Counted from the first letter of the stretch, positions 27,247 through 36,423 are shown. The stretch: DNA of 64,000 nucleotides from Burkholderia sp. WP9 (GCF_900104795.1 NZ_FNTG01000001.1:2604001-2668000); one strand, 5' to 3'. A program made the numbers and translations. The notes: generated from the sequence alone by a model not told the origin.

Positions 27247-28599
27247 ATGAGAAAACAAACCATGAACACATTGAAGAAGACACTCTGCCTGGCGGCGGCC
27301 ATTGCGGGAGTCGCGCTTTCCGCATGCGGCGGCGGCGGAAACGCCAGCGGCAACCAGAGCGGCAACTCGATCGGCTGGAACGCCACCCCTGACTGGATCC
27401 CACCACCGAACGGCTCAGGCGGTTCCGGCAACTCCGGCAATTCGGGTAACGCGACGCCCCCGGCCACCGGCGACAACACGGTGCCGGTTAGCGTCGACGC
27501 CTCGACGGGCAACGTGAACCGGCTGTTCGCATCGATTACGGTCTGCGTGCCGGGCGCCCAGAGCGCGCAGGTCGCGGGCCAGTGCGTGAGCGTCGACAAG
27601 ATGCTGGTCGATACCGGCTCGACCGGCGTGCGCATTGCAGCCCGCGCACTCCCCACGCTGGCGCCTCAGTTGCTCACGCAAGCGGGCGCGGTCGACGATC
27701 CGGTCGGCTCCGCGCCGATAGTCGAATGCATGCCGTTTGCCTCGGGTTTCACGTGGGGTTCGGTCAAACGCGCGGACATTACGATCGGCAGCAAGACGGC
27801 GAGTAATATTCCGATCCAGCTGATCTCCGATGGTGCGTTCGCCGTCCCCGACGATTGTGTCGCGCACGGCGGCGGCGACATGGGCGCCGCCCTCGACGCC
27901 ATGGGGGTGAACGGCATTCTCGGCATCGACAACTTCACGAGCGATTCCGCGGACGCCGTAACCACCGCGATACCCGGCAACTACTATTACTGCCCGTCGC
28001 AAAACCGTTGCATCAGCACGCGCGTGAAGGCGAGCCAGGAAGTCATGAACCCGGTTGCGGGATTCGCGAGGGACAACAACGGCACGGTCATCCGCCTGCC
28101 TGCCGTGCCGGCTGGCGGCCAGGCCAGCGTTACGGGTCTATTGGTGTTCGGCGTCGGCACGCAGCCGAACAATGCGTTGCCGGCCAATGCCACGGTCGTT
28201 GCAGTGGACAAATACGGCACGTTCACGACCCAGTACCAGGGGCGCGTGTTCAATCGCAGCGCGATCGACAGCGGCACCTTGAGCTACGCTTTCCCCGATA
28301 GCGCCATCCCCGTATCCGCCGCCGGCTTATACACGCCGACGGGCACGTTGAACCTGAGCGCCACCATCGACCCCACCAACGGAAAAGGCTCGCCGCTCCA
28401 GATGCCATTTTCGGTCGGCAACGCCGCCAGTCTCATGGCGAGCGGTTACGCAGCGTTTAACAACATTGGTCAGTACTTCTCGAATAGCCACAACAATATG
28501 TTCTTGTGGGGGCTGCCGTTCTTCTATGGCCGCGACGTCTACACCGTGATTGGAAACGCGAAGGTCGGCAACCAGACTGGGCCGTTCGTCGCGTTCTGA
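27247..28599 (+). CDS. DUF3443 lipoprotein, copy 1
   Basis: The protein has 450 residues. The lipoprotein signal ends in a lipobox (VALSAC, Cys about 27) followed by Gly-rich and Pro/Gly/Asn-rich linkers (about 28-75). The large DUF3443 domain has VSVDKMLVDTGSTGVRIAA, an aspartic-protease-like D-T-G-S sequence, then CMPFASGFTWGSVKRADI, NNGTVIRLPA, AIDSGTLSYAF and the conserved end LPFFYGRDVYTVIGN with GPFVAF. It should be anchored in the outer or inner membrane facing the periplasm. The D-T-G and later D-S-G resemble pepsin-fold active sites, but protease activity is speculation. Confidence 0.85.
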   Translation: MRKQTMNTLKKTLCLAAAIAGVALSACGGGGNASGNQSGNSIGWNATPDWIPPPNGSGGSGNSGNSGNATPPATGDNTVPVSVDASTGNVNRLFASITVCVPGAQSAQVAGQCVSVDKMLVDTGSTGVRIAARALPTLAPQLLTQAGAVDDPVGSAPIVECMPFASGFTWGSVKRADITIGSKTASNIPIQLISDGAFAVPDDCVAHGGGDMGAALDAMGVNGILGIDNFTSDSADAVTTAIPGNYYYCPSQNRCISTRVKASQEVMNPVAGFARDNNGTVIRLPAVPAGGQASVTGLLVFGVGTQPNNALPANATVVAVDKYGTFTTQYQGRVFNRSAIDSGTLSYAFPDSAIPVSAAGLYTPTGTLNLSATIDPTNGKGSPLQMPFSVGNAASLMASGYAAFNNIGQYFSNSHNNMFLWGLPFFYGRDVYTVIGNAKVGNQTGPFVAF

Positions 28600-28716
28600 C
28601 GACTGAGCAGCCAACTGAGACAGGAGGCGTTGCTCTCGCGTAGCGCCTCCTTACGCCATTTCCGATTTTTCATTCAGACTTTTCCGGCAATCCCAATAAC
28701 GCCCCGCTGGCACCAT

Positions 28717-28739
28717 GCTCCGACCTGTTTTCGTGGAGC
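28717..28739 (+). promoter_or_regulatory. Hairpin leader over the ribosome site, copy 2
   Basis: GCTCC (28717-28721) pairs with GGAGC (28735-28739) across 13 bases, exactly the spacing of copy 1. The GGAG of the 3' arm is the ribosome site for the second DUF2844 gene. The surrounding words GGCACCATGCT, CGACCT and CAATGTGATGA are shared with copy 1, whereas the sequence further upstream is not. Confidence 0.5.
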
Positions 28740-28745
28740 AATGTG

Positions 28746-29195
28746 ATGAATTTTGTGAAGGTCGCACTGGCCGCTGCGGCACTGTTACCGCTCGCGTCTT
28801 ATGCGGCGTTGGGCGGTGCGCCCAATGCAGGGGCGACGCCGCAACCGTTGCTCCGCGCGGCGAGCTCTAACGCTGCTTCCGCTTCCATGCCTTATACCGT
28901 GCGCCCGTCGCGTGACCCCAATGGTGTGACGGTGCGCGAATACGTGCTGCCGTCGAACGTCGTGTTTGCGGTCACGTGGGACGGCCCGGTGCGGCCGGAT
29001 ATGAGCGCGTTGCTCGGCAGCTATTTCCCCAGCGCGGTTGCCGCCAGCGCAGTGCGGGCTCGCGGCACGGGTCCGTTGATCGAGCGCAATGGCGACTTCC
29101 AGATCGAGTCGGCAGGCGCGCCGGGGCACGCGTCCGGCAAGGCATTCCTGCCGCGCCTCGTCCCCGCCAATGTTCGCGTGGAAGATCTGCAATGA
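28746..29195 (+). CDS. DUF2844 secreted protein, copy 2
   Basis: The 149-residue protein parallels copy 1: signal peptide [20 protein letters not shown], mature start ALGGAPNAG, then [32 protein letters not shown] and a similar end ([16 protein letters not shown]). The two clearly arose by duplication. Its stop overlaps the next start codon (ATGA), tighter than the 15-base gap of the first pair. Function is unknown. Confidence 0.82.
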   Translation: MNFVKVALAAAALLPLASYAALGGAPNAGATPQPLLRAASSNAASASMPYTVRPSRDPNGVTVREYVLPSNVVFAVTWDGPVRPDMSALLGSYFPSAVAASAVRARGTGPLIERNGDFQIESAGAPGHASGKAFLPRLVPANVRVEDLQ

Positions 29196-30715
29196 AGCAG
29201 CGGGTCGAGCCACGAATCACAAGAAACATGAAAACACTCAACCAATCCCTTTGTTTCGCCATCCTGACTGCCAGTGTCGTTCTGTCCGCCTGCGGCGGTG
29301 GAGGTGGTGGCGACAGCAGTGACTCGAATGCGATGCAGGACAAGGGCAACCCGGCGCCGGTCTCGCCGACGCCGGGCCCTGCTCCGTCGCCTGCACAAAA
29401 TCCGGCGCCGACGCCAAGTCCCGCGCCTTCGCCGAGCTCCGCTTCGAGCCCAACGCCCACGCAGACTCCCAGCCCGGCACCGACGCCCGCGCCGAAGCCC
29501 ACTCCGATGCCGCGTCCGACTCCGACTCCGACTCCAACTCCGACTCCAACTCCGACGCCATCGCCATCGCCATCGCCAACGCCATCGCCATCGGCCGACG
29601 TCAACACCGTCCCGATCACCGTCGAACGATGGACGGGAAATTACGCCAACCAGCCCTACGTAACCGTCACCATCTGCATCCCTAGTGTGCAGGGCGCGAG
29701 CCAATGCGCAACGATCGACCACATGCTGGTCGACACCGGTTCGGCAGGCGTGCGTGTGCTGGCGAGCGCGTTGGGCCCGGCGCTCTCGGGTCGTTTGCCG
29801 GCGCAAACCGGCGCCACCGACGATCCCACCAGCGCAGCCCCGATTGCCCAATGCGCGCAGTTTGCGTCAGGTTATGCGTGGGGGCCGATCAGGCGCGCCG
29901 ACGTAACGATCGGCGCCAAGGCAGCAGGCAACCTGCCGATCCAGGTGATCGGCGACAGCGCGTATGCCACGCCCGCCGATTGCGCATCGGTGGGGCTCGG
30001 GAACATCGGCACGGTGACCGATCTCGGCGCCAATGGCGTGGTCGGCATCAGTTCCGCGGTACGCGACTTTCCGCTCGCGGCCCAATATGCCTTGTCGGCC
30101 ACTTACTACTACTGTCCGTCCACGGGTTCGTGCAAAGGCACACGCGTGCCGCTCGACACGCAGGTCATGAACCCCGTCGCCAACTTCACTTCGGACAACA
30201 ACGGCACGATCATCCGTCTGCCTGCCCTGCCTGCGGGCGGCCAGCCAAGCGCCACCGGCGAACTGGTGTTCGGCATTGGCACGCAACAGAACAACAGGCT
30301 GTCGTCGAATGCCAATATCATTGCGCTCGACGGCAACGGCTTCTTCACGACGGCGTACAAGGGCTCGCTGTTCGGAAGGGGGGTGATGGATAGCGGGTCG
30401 AACACGAACACTTTCCAGGATCGCTCGATCCCGTTCGACTCGTGGGGACGTTACACGCCGTCGACCGCACTCAGCCTGTCCGCCATACTCAAACCCAACA
30501 GCGGAGCGGCGGCGTCCGCAACCGTACCGTTCCAGGTAGCCAATACGGCGAACCTGATGAACGGCCAATACGCAGCGCATGACGATCTGGCCGTCTATAC
30601 GTCGCTTTCCAGTTACTTTATCTGGGGCCTGCCGTTCTTCTTCGGCCGCGACGTCTACACCGCTTTGAACGGCACCCAGGTCGGCGCGCAGACTGGCCCC
30701 TTCGTCGCGTTCTGA
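29192..30715 (+). CDS. DUF3443 lipoprotein, copy 2, with long Pro/Thr linker
   Basis: The protein has 507 residues. The start overlaps the DUF2844 stop and has GGAAG upstream; a later ATG at 29228 would give a shorter signal ([22 protein letters not shown]). After the lipobox Cys comes a roughly 85-residue Pro/Ser/Thr linker with long Thr-Pro and Ser-Pro runs, longer than in copy 1. The DUF3443 domain repeats the landmarks of copy 1: [68 protein letters not shown] and GPFVAF. The linker would lift the domain away from the membrane or span peptidoglycan. Confidence 0.85.
   Translation: MKQRVEPRITRNMKTLNQSLCFAILTASVVLSACGGGGGGDSSDSNAMQDKGNPAPVSPTPGPAPSPAQNPAPTPSPAPSPSSASSPTPTQTPSPAPTPAPKPTPMPRPTPTPTPTPTPTPTPSPSPSPTPSPSADVNTVPITVERWTGNYANQPYVTVTICIPSVQGASQCATIDHMLVDTGSAGVRVLASALGPALSGRLPAQTGATDDPTSAAPIAQCAQFASGYAWGPIRRADVTIGAKAAGNLPIQVIGDSAYATPADCASVGLGNIGTVTDLGANGVVGISSAVRDFPLAAQYALSATYYYCPSTGSCKGTRVPLDTQVMNPVANFTSDNNGTIIRLPALPAGGQPSATGELVFGIGTQQNNRLSSNANIIALDGNGFFTTAYKGSLFGRGVMDSGSNTNTFQDRSIPFDSWGRYTPSTALSLSAILKPNSGAAASATVPFQVANTANLMNGQYAAHDDLAVYTSLSSYFIWGLPFFFGRDVYTALNGTQVGAQTGPFVAF
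29515..29598 (+). repeat. Imperfect hexanucleotide repeat encoding Thr-Pro/Ser-Pro
   Basis: A run of ACTCCG/ACTCCA units is followed by ATCGCC/AACGCC units inside the lipoprotein linker. Because the unit is six bases, gain or loss changes linker length by two residues without breaking the frame. Copy 1 of the gene has no such run. Confidence 0.75.
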
Positions 30716-30797
30716 ACTCGGCGATCTAATCGATAAGGCTGGCGCCCCGCAAATCGCCGGCCTTCTTTCATACCGCGGTCTCCGAAACGCCGCGCTA

Positions 30798-30960
30798 CTA
30801 GTCCACCTCCCTCAACACCTCGGCCACCGCCCCACAGGATCTCCCCGATCTGCGCCTCCTCGACGATCAACGGCGGCGAGAACGCCAGGATATCGCCTGT
30901 ATAGCGCGACGGCGCATGCACAAAGGCGCGGCGCAGATGCACCGTCGACGCCCGTTGGCG
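30798..30960 (-). pseudogene. C-terminal remnant of a class-III aminotransferase
   Basis: On the minus strand the sequence reads RYTGDILAFSPPLIVEEAQIG then EIL. GDILAFSPPLIV is the C-terminal signature of PLP-dependent class-III aminotransferases. A frameshift follows: the expected last helix AVAEVLREVD and its TAG stop (30800-30798) are in another frame. Upstream, HLRRAFVHAPS may be the preceding strand, but then the similarity fades and no catalytic Lys region is present. It is a decayed tail of a gene once transcribed away from urtA. Confidence 0.6.
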
Positions 30961-31018
30961 GATACGCACGCTTCGTTGCGGCGCGGCGCGCACCTGAACG
31001 AGGCGCATGGTTCGATCC

Positions 31019-31035
31019 TGCACCAATTTCGCGCC
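31019..31035 (+). promoter_or_regulatory. Candidate NtrC binding site upstream of urtA
   Basis: TGCACCAATTTCGCGCC matches the NtrC dyad TGCACCA-N3-TGGTGCA well in the left half and partly in the right. Its first eleven bases are identical to those of the better site at 41471, which also lies ahead of a sigma-54 promoter. It sits 77-93 bases before the -24 element, a normal enhancer distance. Confidence 0.55.
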
Positions 31036-31075
31036 GCAATCCGCATGAACCGGCCAGCCGGTAGCCGCGATGCAG

Positions 31076-31118
31076 CATGCCATGCACGACCTTCGAGTCG
31101 AATTTACTGCATGGCATG
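31076..31118. promoter_or_regulatory. 11-bp inverted repeat overlapping the urtA -24 box
   Basis: CATGCCATGCA (31076-31086) and TGCATGGCATG (31108-31118) are perfect complements, 21 bases apart. The right arm covers the TGGCATG of the -24 element. A dimeric regulator bound here would block or modulate sigma-54 holoenzyme. No factor can be named. Confidence 0.55.
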
Positions 31119-31127
31119 TGGCTTGCA
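31112..31127 (+). promoter_or_regulatory. Sigma-54 (-24/-12) promoter of urtA
   Basis: TGGCATGTGGCTTGCA fits the consensus TGGCACG-N4-TTGCA with one change (C to T), and GG and GC have the required ten-base gap. Transcription would begin near 31139, giving a leader of about 77 bases before urtA. RpoN dependence fits nitrogen-limited expression of urea uptake. Confidence 0.72.
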
Positions 31128-31215
31128 GTACACAAGCGGCAAGTCATGCGGGATAAGCCCTGCTGGCTGAAATCGACGCCCATAAACAGTCACCATCAAT
31201 GGCAAGGGGATATAC

Positions 31216-32514
31216 ATGAAACGTCGCAGTCTGTTGAAGTTCGGCTCCATGTCGGGCGCGCTGGCGCTTGCTGGTCAGGTTCCGTTCGCCCATGCGCAGT
31301 CGGGTAGCGGCCCGATCAAGGTAGGTATCCTGCATTCGCTGTCGGGCACGATGGCGATCTCGGAGACTTCCCTCAAAGACACCGCGTTGATGACCATTGC
31401 GGACATCAACAAGAACGGCGGCGTGATGGGCCGTCAACTGGAGCCGGTGGTGGTCGACCCGGCATCGAACTGGCCGCTCTTCGCCGAGAAAGCGCGTCAG
31501 CTGATCACGCAGGACAAGTGCGCCGTGGTGTTCGGCTGCTGGACCTCGGTGTCGCGCAAATCGGTGCTGCCGGTGTTCGAGGAACTGAACGGCCTGCTGT
31601 TCTACCCGGTCCAGTACGAAGGCGAAGAAATGTCGCGCAACGTGTTCTACACGGGCGCAGCGCCGAATCAGCAGGCGATTCCGGCGACCGAATATCTGAT
31701 GAGCGCGGAAGGCGGCGGCGCCAAGCGCTTCTTCCTGCTGGGCACCGACTATGTGTACCCCCGCACGACCAACAAGATCCTGCGCGCGTTCCTCAAGTCG
31801 AAGGGCGTCCAGGAAGCCGACATTCAGGAGGTCTACACGCCGTTCGGCCATAGCGACTACCAGACCATCGTCGCGAACATCAAGACTTTCTCGCAAGGCG
31901 GCAAGACCGCGGTGATCTCCACGGTGAACGGCGACTCGAACGTGCCGTTCTATAAGGAACTCGGCAACCAGGGGCTGAAGGCGTCTGACGTGCCGGTGGT
32001 CGCCTTCTCGGTCGGCGAGGAAGAGTTGCGCGGTATCGATACGAAGCCGCTGGTCGGCAACCTCGCGGCGTGGAATTACTTCATGTCGCTGCGCAACCCG
32101 GCCAACGAAAAGTTCAAGAAGCAATGGGCCGCATGGGTCGCGCAGAACAACCTGCCGGGTGGCACCAAGCGCGTGACCAACGACCCGATGGAAGCGACCT
32201 TCGTCGGCATCCATATGTGGAAACAGGCGGTCGAGAAGGCCAAGAGCACCGAAGTCGACAAGGTCCGCGTGGCGATGGTCGGCCAGACGTTTGCGGCGCC
32301 TTCGGGCTTCACGCTCGAAATGGACGGCAATCACCACCTGCACAAGCCGGTGATGATCGGCGAAGTGCGCGCCGACGGCCAGTTCAACGTGGTGTGGCGG
32401 ACCAAGACCGCGATTCGCGCGCAGCCGTGGAGCCCGTTCATTGCCGGCAATTCGAGCAAGCCGGACGTGGTCAGCTCGATCCCGGCGTTCCTGAAGCGTT
32501 CGCGCGTCGCCTGA
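31216..32514 (+). CDS. urtA: Urea ABC transporter periplasmic binding protein UrtA
   Basis: The protein has 432 residues. The N-terminus MKRRSLLKFGSMSGALALAG has a twin-arginine-like motif (RRSLLKF), as UrtA proteins often do, with cleavage near FAHA-Q. IKVGILHSLSGTMAISETSLKD, VVFGCWTSVSRKSVLPVFE, LLFYPVQYEGEE and GNHHLHKPVMIGEV are characteristic of UrtA, not of general amide-binding proteins. It binds urea with high affinity for uptake. AAGGGGA stands ahead of the ATG. The sigma-54 promoter and NtrC-like site upstream indicate induction under nitrogen limitation. Confidence 0.95.
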   Translation: MKRRSLLKFGSMSGALALAGQVPFAHAQSGSGPIKVGILHSLSGTMAISETSLKDTALMTIADINKNGGVMGRQLEPVVVDPASNWPLFAEKARQLITQDKCAVVFGCWTSVSRKSVLPVFEELNGLLFYPVQYEGEEMSRNVFYTGAAPNQQAIPATEYLMSAEGGGAKRFFLLGTDYVYPRTTNKILRAFLKSKGVQEADIQEVYTPFGHSDYQTIVANIKTFSQGGKTAVISTVNGDSNVPFYKELGNQGLKASDVPVVAFSVGEEELRGIDTKPLVGNLAAWNYFMSLRNPANEKFKKQWAAWVAQNNLPGGTKRVTNDPMEATFVGIHMWKQAVEKAKSTEVDKVRVAMVGQTFAAPSGFTLEMDGNHHLHKPVMIGEVRADGQFNVVWRTKTAIRAQPWSPFIAGNSSKPDVVSSIPAFLKRSRVA

Positions 32515-32715
32515 CAGGAAGGCGTGCCGTGACGGCGACGTCGGCCGGCATGGCACGCCGATGCAATCCCGCGACAGGCGCGCCGACCGCGCCTGCGTTC
32601 GTGCCGTGATCCGCCGTCCCGACGGCACGACTTTCGCGCGCGGCAATTCGACGGCGCAGCTGCGGCGCTTGCCCACATGCCGCGCCGCTCCGCCGGTTTT
32701 TCTTCAAAGGCCACC

Positions 32716-34377
32716 ATGGCGTTCTCATTTCTCAGGTCCACACGAACACTGGCGCAAAAACTGTCGCTGCGGCTCGCGCAGCGCGGCGTGACCGGTGTCG
32801 CGCTCGTGCTCCTCGCGGGCGCACCGCTGAGCGCTTTCGCGCTGACGCAAGCCGATGTGGCGCCGCTTGCCGGCGACGACTTCGATGCGAAATCCGCCGC
32901 CATCGACAAACTGATCGCCAATCACGACAAAGAGTCGATGGCGGTGCTCAAGGCGCTGTCCGACGACAGCGCGCTCGCCACCGATTCGGGCGCCGTGCTG
33001 CTGCAGGACGGCGACACCGCGAAGGACGCGGTCACCGGCAAGACCGTCGCCGCGGGCGATGCCCAGCCGGTCACGCTGAACAATCTGCTGCGCTCGAAAG
33101 TGGCCGGCGCGCTGTCGGGCCTGCAACTCGATTCGCCGGACAAGGCGACACGTGAAGCCGCGATCATCGCGCTGCTGCAGAACCCGGATCCGTCGATCAA
33201 ACCGCTCGTCGACGCAGCTCGCGCAAAGGAAACCGATCCCGCGCTGAAGAAGCGCCTCGACACTTTGTGGGCGATGACCGCGCTGCACGACGCCGACCCC
33301 GCCAGGCGCCTCGAAGCCGTGCAACTGGTCGCCGCGCGCCACGACCTCGACATGAACGAGCTGCTGCGGCCGATCGTCGCGAAGAAGCCGGACGGCACCT
33401 TCGTGGAAGCCGACGACCGCGTGCGCGCCGCCGCGCAAAGCGGCATTGACGAACTCGACGCGATCCAGCGCCGCAGCCAGATCGCCGGCACGCTGTTCGC
33501 GGGCCTCTCGCTTGGCAGCGTGCTGCTGCTCGCCGCGCTGGGCCTTGCCATCACCTATGGGTTGATCGGCGTGATCAACATGGCGCACGGCGAATTCCTG
33601 ATGATCGGCGCGTACGCGACCTATGTGGTGCAGAACCTCTTTCAGCGCTTCGCGCCCGGCGCGTTCGACTGGTATCCGCTGCTTGCCATTCCGGCCTCGT
33701 TCGTCGCCGCGGGGCTGGTGGGCATCGTGCTCGAACGGCTGGTGCTGAAGCATCTGTACGGCCGCCCGCTCGAAACGCTGCTGACCACCTTCGGCGTCAG
33801 CCTGATCCTGATTCAGGCGACGCGCATGCTGTTCGGCGCGCAGAACGTGCAGGTGGTCAACCCGGCGTGGATGAGCGGCGGCGTCACCGTGCTGCCCAAT
33901 CTGATCCTGCCGTACAACCGGCTGGCGATTCTCGCGTTCTCGCTGATCGTGGTCGGCATCGCGTGGGCCGTGCTCACCAAGACGCGGCTCGGCCTGTTCG
34001 TGCGCGCCGTGACGCAGAACCGGCGCATGGCGGCCTGTGTCGGCGTGAAGACCGCACGGGTCGATTCGTATGCGTTCGCGTTCGGCGCGGGCATTGCCGG
34101 TCTGGGCGGCTGTGCGCTCTCGCAGATCGGCAACGTCGGACCGGACCTCGGCCAGAGTTACATCATCGATTCGTTCATGGCCGTGGTGCTGGGCGGCGTC
34201 GGCCAGTTGGCCGGCACGGTGATCGGCGGCTTCGGCCTCGGGCTCATCAGCAAGGCGATCGAACCGTTCTGGGGCGCGGTGCTCGCGAAGATCGCGGTAC
34301 TCGTGCTGATCGTGTTGTTCATCCAGAAGCGTCCGCAGGGCATGTTCGCCCTCAAGGGCCGTAGCGCGGAGGCATGA
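32716..34377 (+). CDS. urtB: Urea ABC transporter permease UrtB
   Basis: The protein has 553 residues. A signal-like N-terminus and a soluble helical N-terminal domain (about 30-260) typical of proteobacterial UrtB precede the LivH-like permease half (about 265-550) with GLAITYGLIGVINMAHGEFLMIGAY and the VVLGGVGQLAGTVIGG contact loop. The ATG with AAAGG ahead is preferred over one 13 codons earlier. The 201 bases after urtA are the longest gap in the transporter operon and encode nothing I can see. Confidence 0.93.
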   Translation: MAFSFLRSTRTLAQKLSLRLAQRGVTGVALVLLAGAPLSAFALTQADVAPLAGDDFDAKSAAIDKLIANHDKESMAVLKALSDDSALATDSGAVLLQDGDTAKDAVTGKTVAAGDAQPVTLNNLLRSKVAGALSGLQLDSPDKATREAAIIALLQNPDPSIKPLVDAARAKETDPALKKRLDTLWAMTALHDADPARRLEAVQLVAARHDLDMNELLRPIVAKKPDGTFVEADDRVRAAAQSGIDELDAIQRRSQIAGTLFAGLSLGSVLLLAALGLAITYGLIGVINMAHGEFLMIGAYATYVVQNLFQRFAPGAFDWYPLLAIPASFVAAGLVGIVLERLVLKHLYGRPLETLLTTFGVSLILIQATRMLFGAQNVQVVNPAWMSGGVTVLPNLILPYNRLAILAFSLIVVGIAWAVLTKTRLGLFVRAVTQNRRMAACVGVKTARVDSYAFAFGAGIAGLGGCALSQIGNVGPDLGQSYIIDSFMAVVLGGVGQLAGTVIGGFGLGLISKAIEPFWGAVLAKIAVLVLIVLFIQKRPQGMFALKGRSAEA

Positions 34378-34378
34378 G

Positions 34379-35563
34379 ATGACATCTGCAACTTCATCGG
34401 CTCACGTCGGCGCAAGCGGCGGCGGCGCGCTCGCCGGTCGCGAAGCGCAAGCGGGCTTCGCGCTCGGCCTGCCGCCACGCCCCGCGCTGCTGTCGCGGCG
34501 CGCGTGGCTTGCGCTGATCGCGTTGATCATCGTCTTCGGGTTCGGCGTGCCGTTTGCCACGCTGGTGGTGCCGGAGACGAGCGCGCTGCATCTGTCCGCG
34601 TACGCGATGACGATCACCGGCAAGTTCATGTGCTACGCGATCGCGGCGTTGGCGCTCGATCTCGTATGGGGCTACTGCGGCATTCTGAGCCTCGGGCACG
34701 CGCTGTTCTTCGCGCTCGGCGGCTACGCGATCGGCATGTATCTGATGCGCTCGATCGGCCACGAAGGCAAATACGGCAGCGACTTGCCCGACTTCATGGT
34801 GTTTCTCGACTGGCATCAACTGCCGTGGTACTGGCAAGGCACGCAGCATCTCGGCTACGCGCTGCTGCTGGTGGTGCTGGTGCCGGCGGTGGTCGCGTGG
34901 GTGTTCGGCTTTTTCACGTTCCGCTCGCGGGTGAAGGGCGTGTATCTGTCGATCATCACGCAGGCCATGACCTTCGCCGCGATGCTGCTGTTCTATCGCA
35001 ACGAGACGGGCTTCGGCGGCAATAACGGCTTTACCGACTTCAAGCGCATCGGCGGCTTTCCGATCACGCATCCGGGCACGCGCACCGCCCTGCTGCTGAT
35101 CACGTTCGCCGTGCTGATCCTCGCGTTCCTCGGCGCGCGCGCCATCGTCACCTCGAAGCTCGGCCGCGTGGTAACCGCGGTGCGCGACGGCGAAACGCGC
35201 CTGATGTTCCTCGGCTACAGCCCGCTCGCCTACAAGCTGTTCGTGTGGACGGTGTCCGCCGTGTTGTGCGGCATCGCCGGTGCGCTGTACGTGCCGCAGG
35301 TCGGCATCATCAACCCGGGCGAGATGTCGCCGGGCAACTCGATCGAAATGGCGATCTGGGTTGCCGTGGGTGGACGCGGCACGCTGATCGGCCCGATCAT
35401 CGGCGCCTTCGCCGTGAATGGCGCGAAGAGCTTCTTTACGGCGAACTTCCCTGAATACTGGCTGTTCTTTCTCGGTCTGATTTTCGTGCTGGTCCCGCTG
35501 TTCCTGCCGAACGGCATCATGGGGCTGATCGAACTCGTGACGCGCAAAAGGAACCGCTCATGA
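34379..35563 (+). CDS. urtC: Urea ABC transporter permease UrtC
   Basis: The protein has 394 residues. It is a LivM-like membrane protein with eight or more helices from about residue 40. Family landmarks are YAIAALALDLVWGYCGILSLGHALFFALGGYAIGMYL (helices around 80-116; key pattern W-G-Y-G-x-L-S-L-G-H) and WVAVGGRGTLIGPIIGAF near the C-terminus. It pairs with UrtB as the membrane channel for urea. It starts one base after the urtB stop and overlaps urtD by four bases. Confidence 0.93.
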   Translation: MTSATSSAHVGASGGGALAGREAQAGFALGLPPRPALLSRRAWLALIALIIVFGFGVPFATLVVPETSALHLSAYAMTITGKFMCYAIAALALDLVWGYCGILSLGHALFFALGGYAIGMYLMRSIGHEGKYGSDLPDFMVFLDWHQLPWYWQGTQHLGYALLLVVLVPAVVAWVFGFFTFRSRVKGVYLSIITQAMTFAAMLLFYRNETGFGGNNGFTDFKRIGGFPITHPGTRTALLLITFAVLILAFLGARAIVTSKLGRVVTAVRDGETRLMFLGYSPLAYKLFVWTVSAVLCGIAGALYVPQVGIINPGEMSPGNSIEMAIWVAVGGRGTLIGPIIGAFAVNGAKSFFTANFPEYWLFFLGLIFVLVPLFLPNGIMGLIELVTRKRNRS

Positions 35564-36423
35564 ACGAAAACCCGATGGTTCCTGATCTGGCGTTACCGGA
35601 AGATCCCGCTGAAACCTCGTTGAGCGGTGTGGCGAGCATGGGCCGCGCGGTCGTGCCCGGCGAGATCGACGTGTCGCACGGCACGATCCTGTATCTCGAA
35701 GACGTGACCGTGAGCTTCGACGGTTTTCGTGCATTGAACGCGTTGACGCTGACGATCGACGCCGGCGAATTGCGCTGCATCATCGGTCCGAACGGCGCCG
35801 GCAAGACGACCATGATGGACGTCATCACCGGCAAGACCGAGCCGGATTCCGGCAAGGTGTTTCTCGGCCAGTCGATCGATCTGACGCGCATGAACGAGCC
35901 GTCCATCGCGCGTGCAGGCATTGGCCGCAAATTTCAGAAACCCACGGTGTTCGAACAGCATCCCGTGTGGGAAAACCTCGAACTGGCGATGAAGGCCGAC
36001 AAGGGTTGGTGGGCGTCGCTACGCGCGCGGCTCGACCGCGAGGCACAGGCGCGCATTGAAGAGACGCTGGCGTTGATCGGCCTCGAGAGCGAGGCGCGGC
36101 GTCTGGCCGGCGAACTGTCGCACGGCCAGAAGCAACGGCTCGAAATCGGCATGCTGCTGATGCAGCAACCGGCGCTGCTCCTGCTCGACGAGCCGGCCGC
36201 CGGCATGACCGACGACGAAACCATGCAGTTAGCCGAATTGCTCAATCATCTGCGCGGCACCTGCTCGATGATGGTCGTCGAGCACGATATGGAGTTCGTG
36301 GCGGCGCTATCAGGCTCGACCGGCAAGGTGACGGTGATGGCCGAGGGGCGTGTGCTCGCTCACGGCACGCTCGACGAAGTGAAGCGCGACGAGACGGTCA
36401 TCGAGTCTTATCTGGGCCGGTGA
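35560..36423 (+). CDS. urtD: Urea ABC transporter ATPase UrtD
   Basis: The protein has 287 residues. A 45-residue N-terminal extension precedes the LivG-like ATPase: Walker A IIGPNGAGKTTMMDVITG (about 79-96), the Q-loop segment GRKFQKPTVFEQ, signature LSHGQKQRLEIGM and Walker B LLLLDEPAAGMTDDE. It energises urea import with UrtE. ATGA overlap with urtC shows coupling. Confidence 0.94.
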   Translation: MNENPMVPDLALPEDPAETSLSGVASMGRAVVPGEIDVSHGTILYLEDVTVSFDGFRALNALTLTIDAGELRCIIGPNGAGKTTMMDVITGKTEPDSGKVFLGQSIDLTRMNEPSIARAGIGRKFQKPTVFEQHPVWENLELAMKADKGWWASLRARLDREAQARIEETLALIGLESEARRLAGELSHGQKQRLEIGMLLMQQPALLLLDEPAAGMTDDETMQLAELLNHLRGTCSMMVVEHDMEFVAALSGSTGKVTVMAEGRVLAHGTLDEVKRDETVIESYLGR

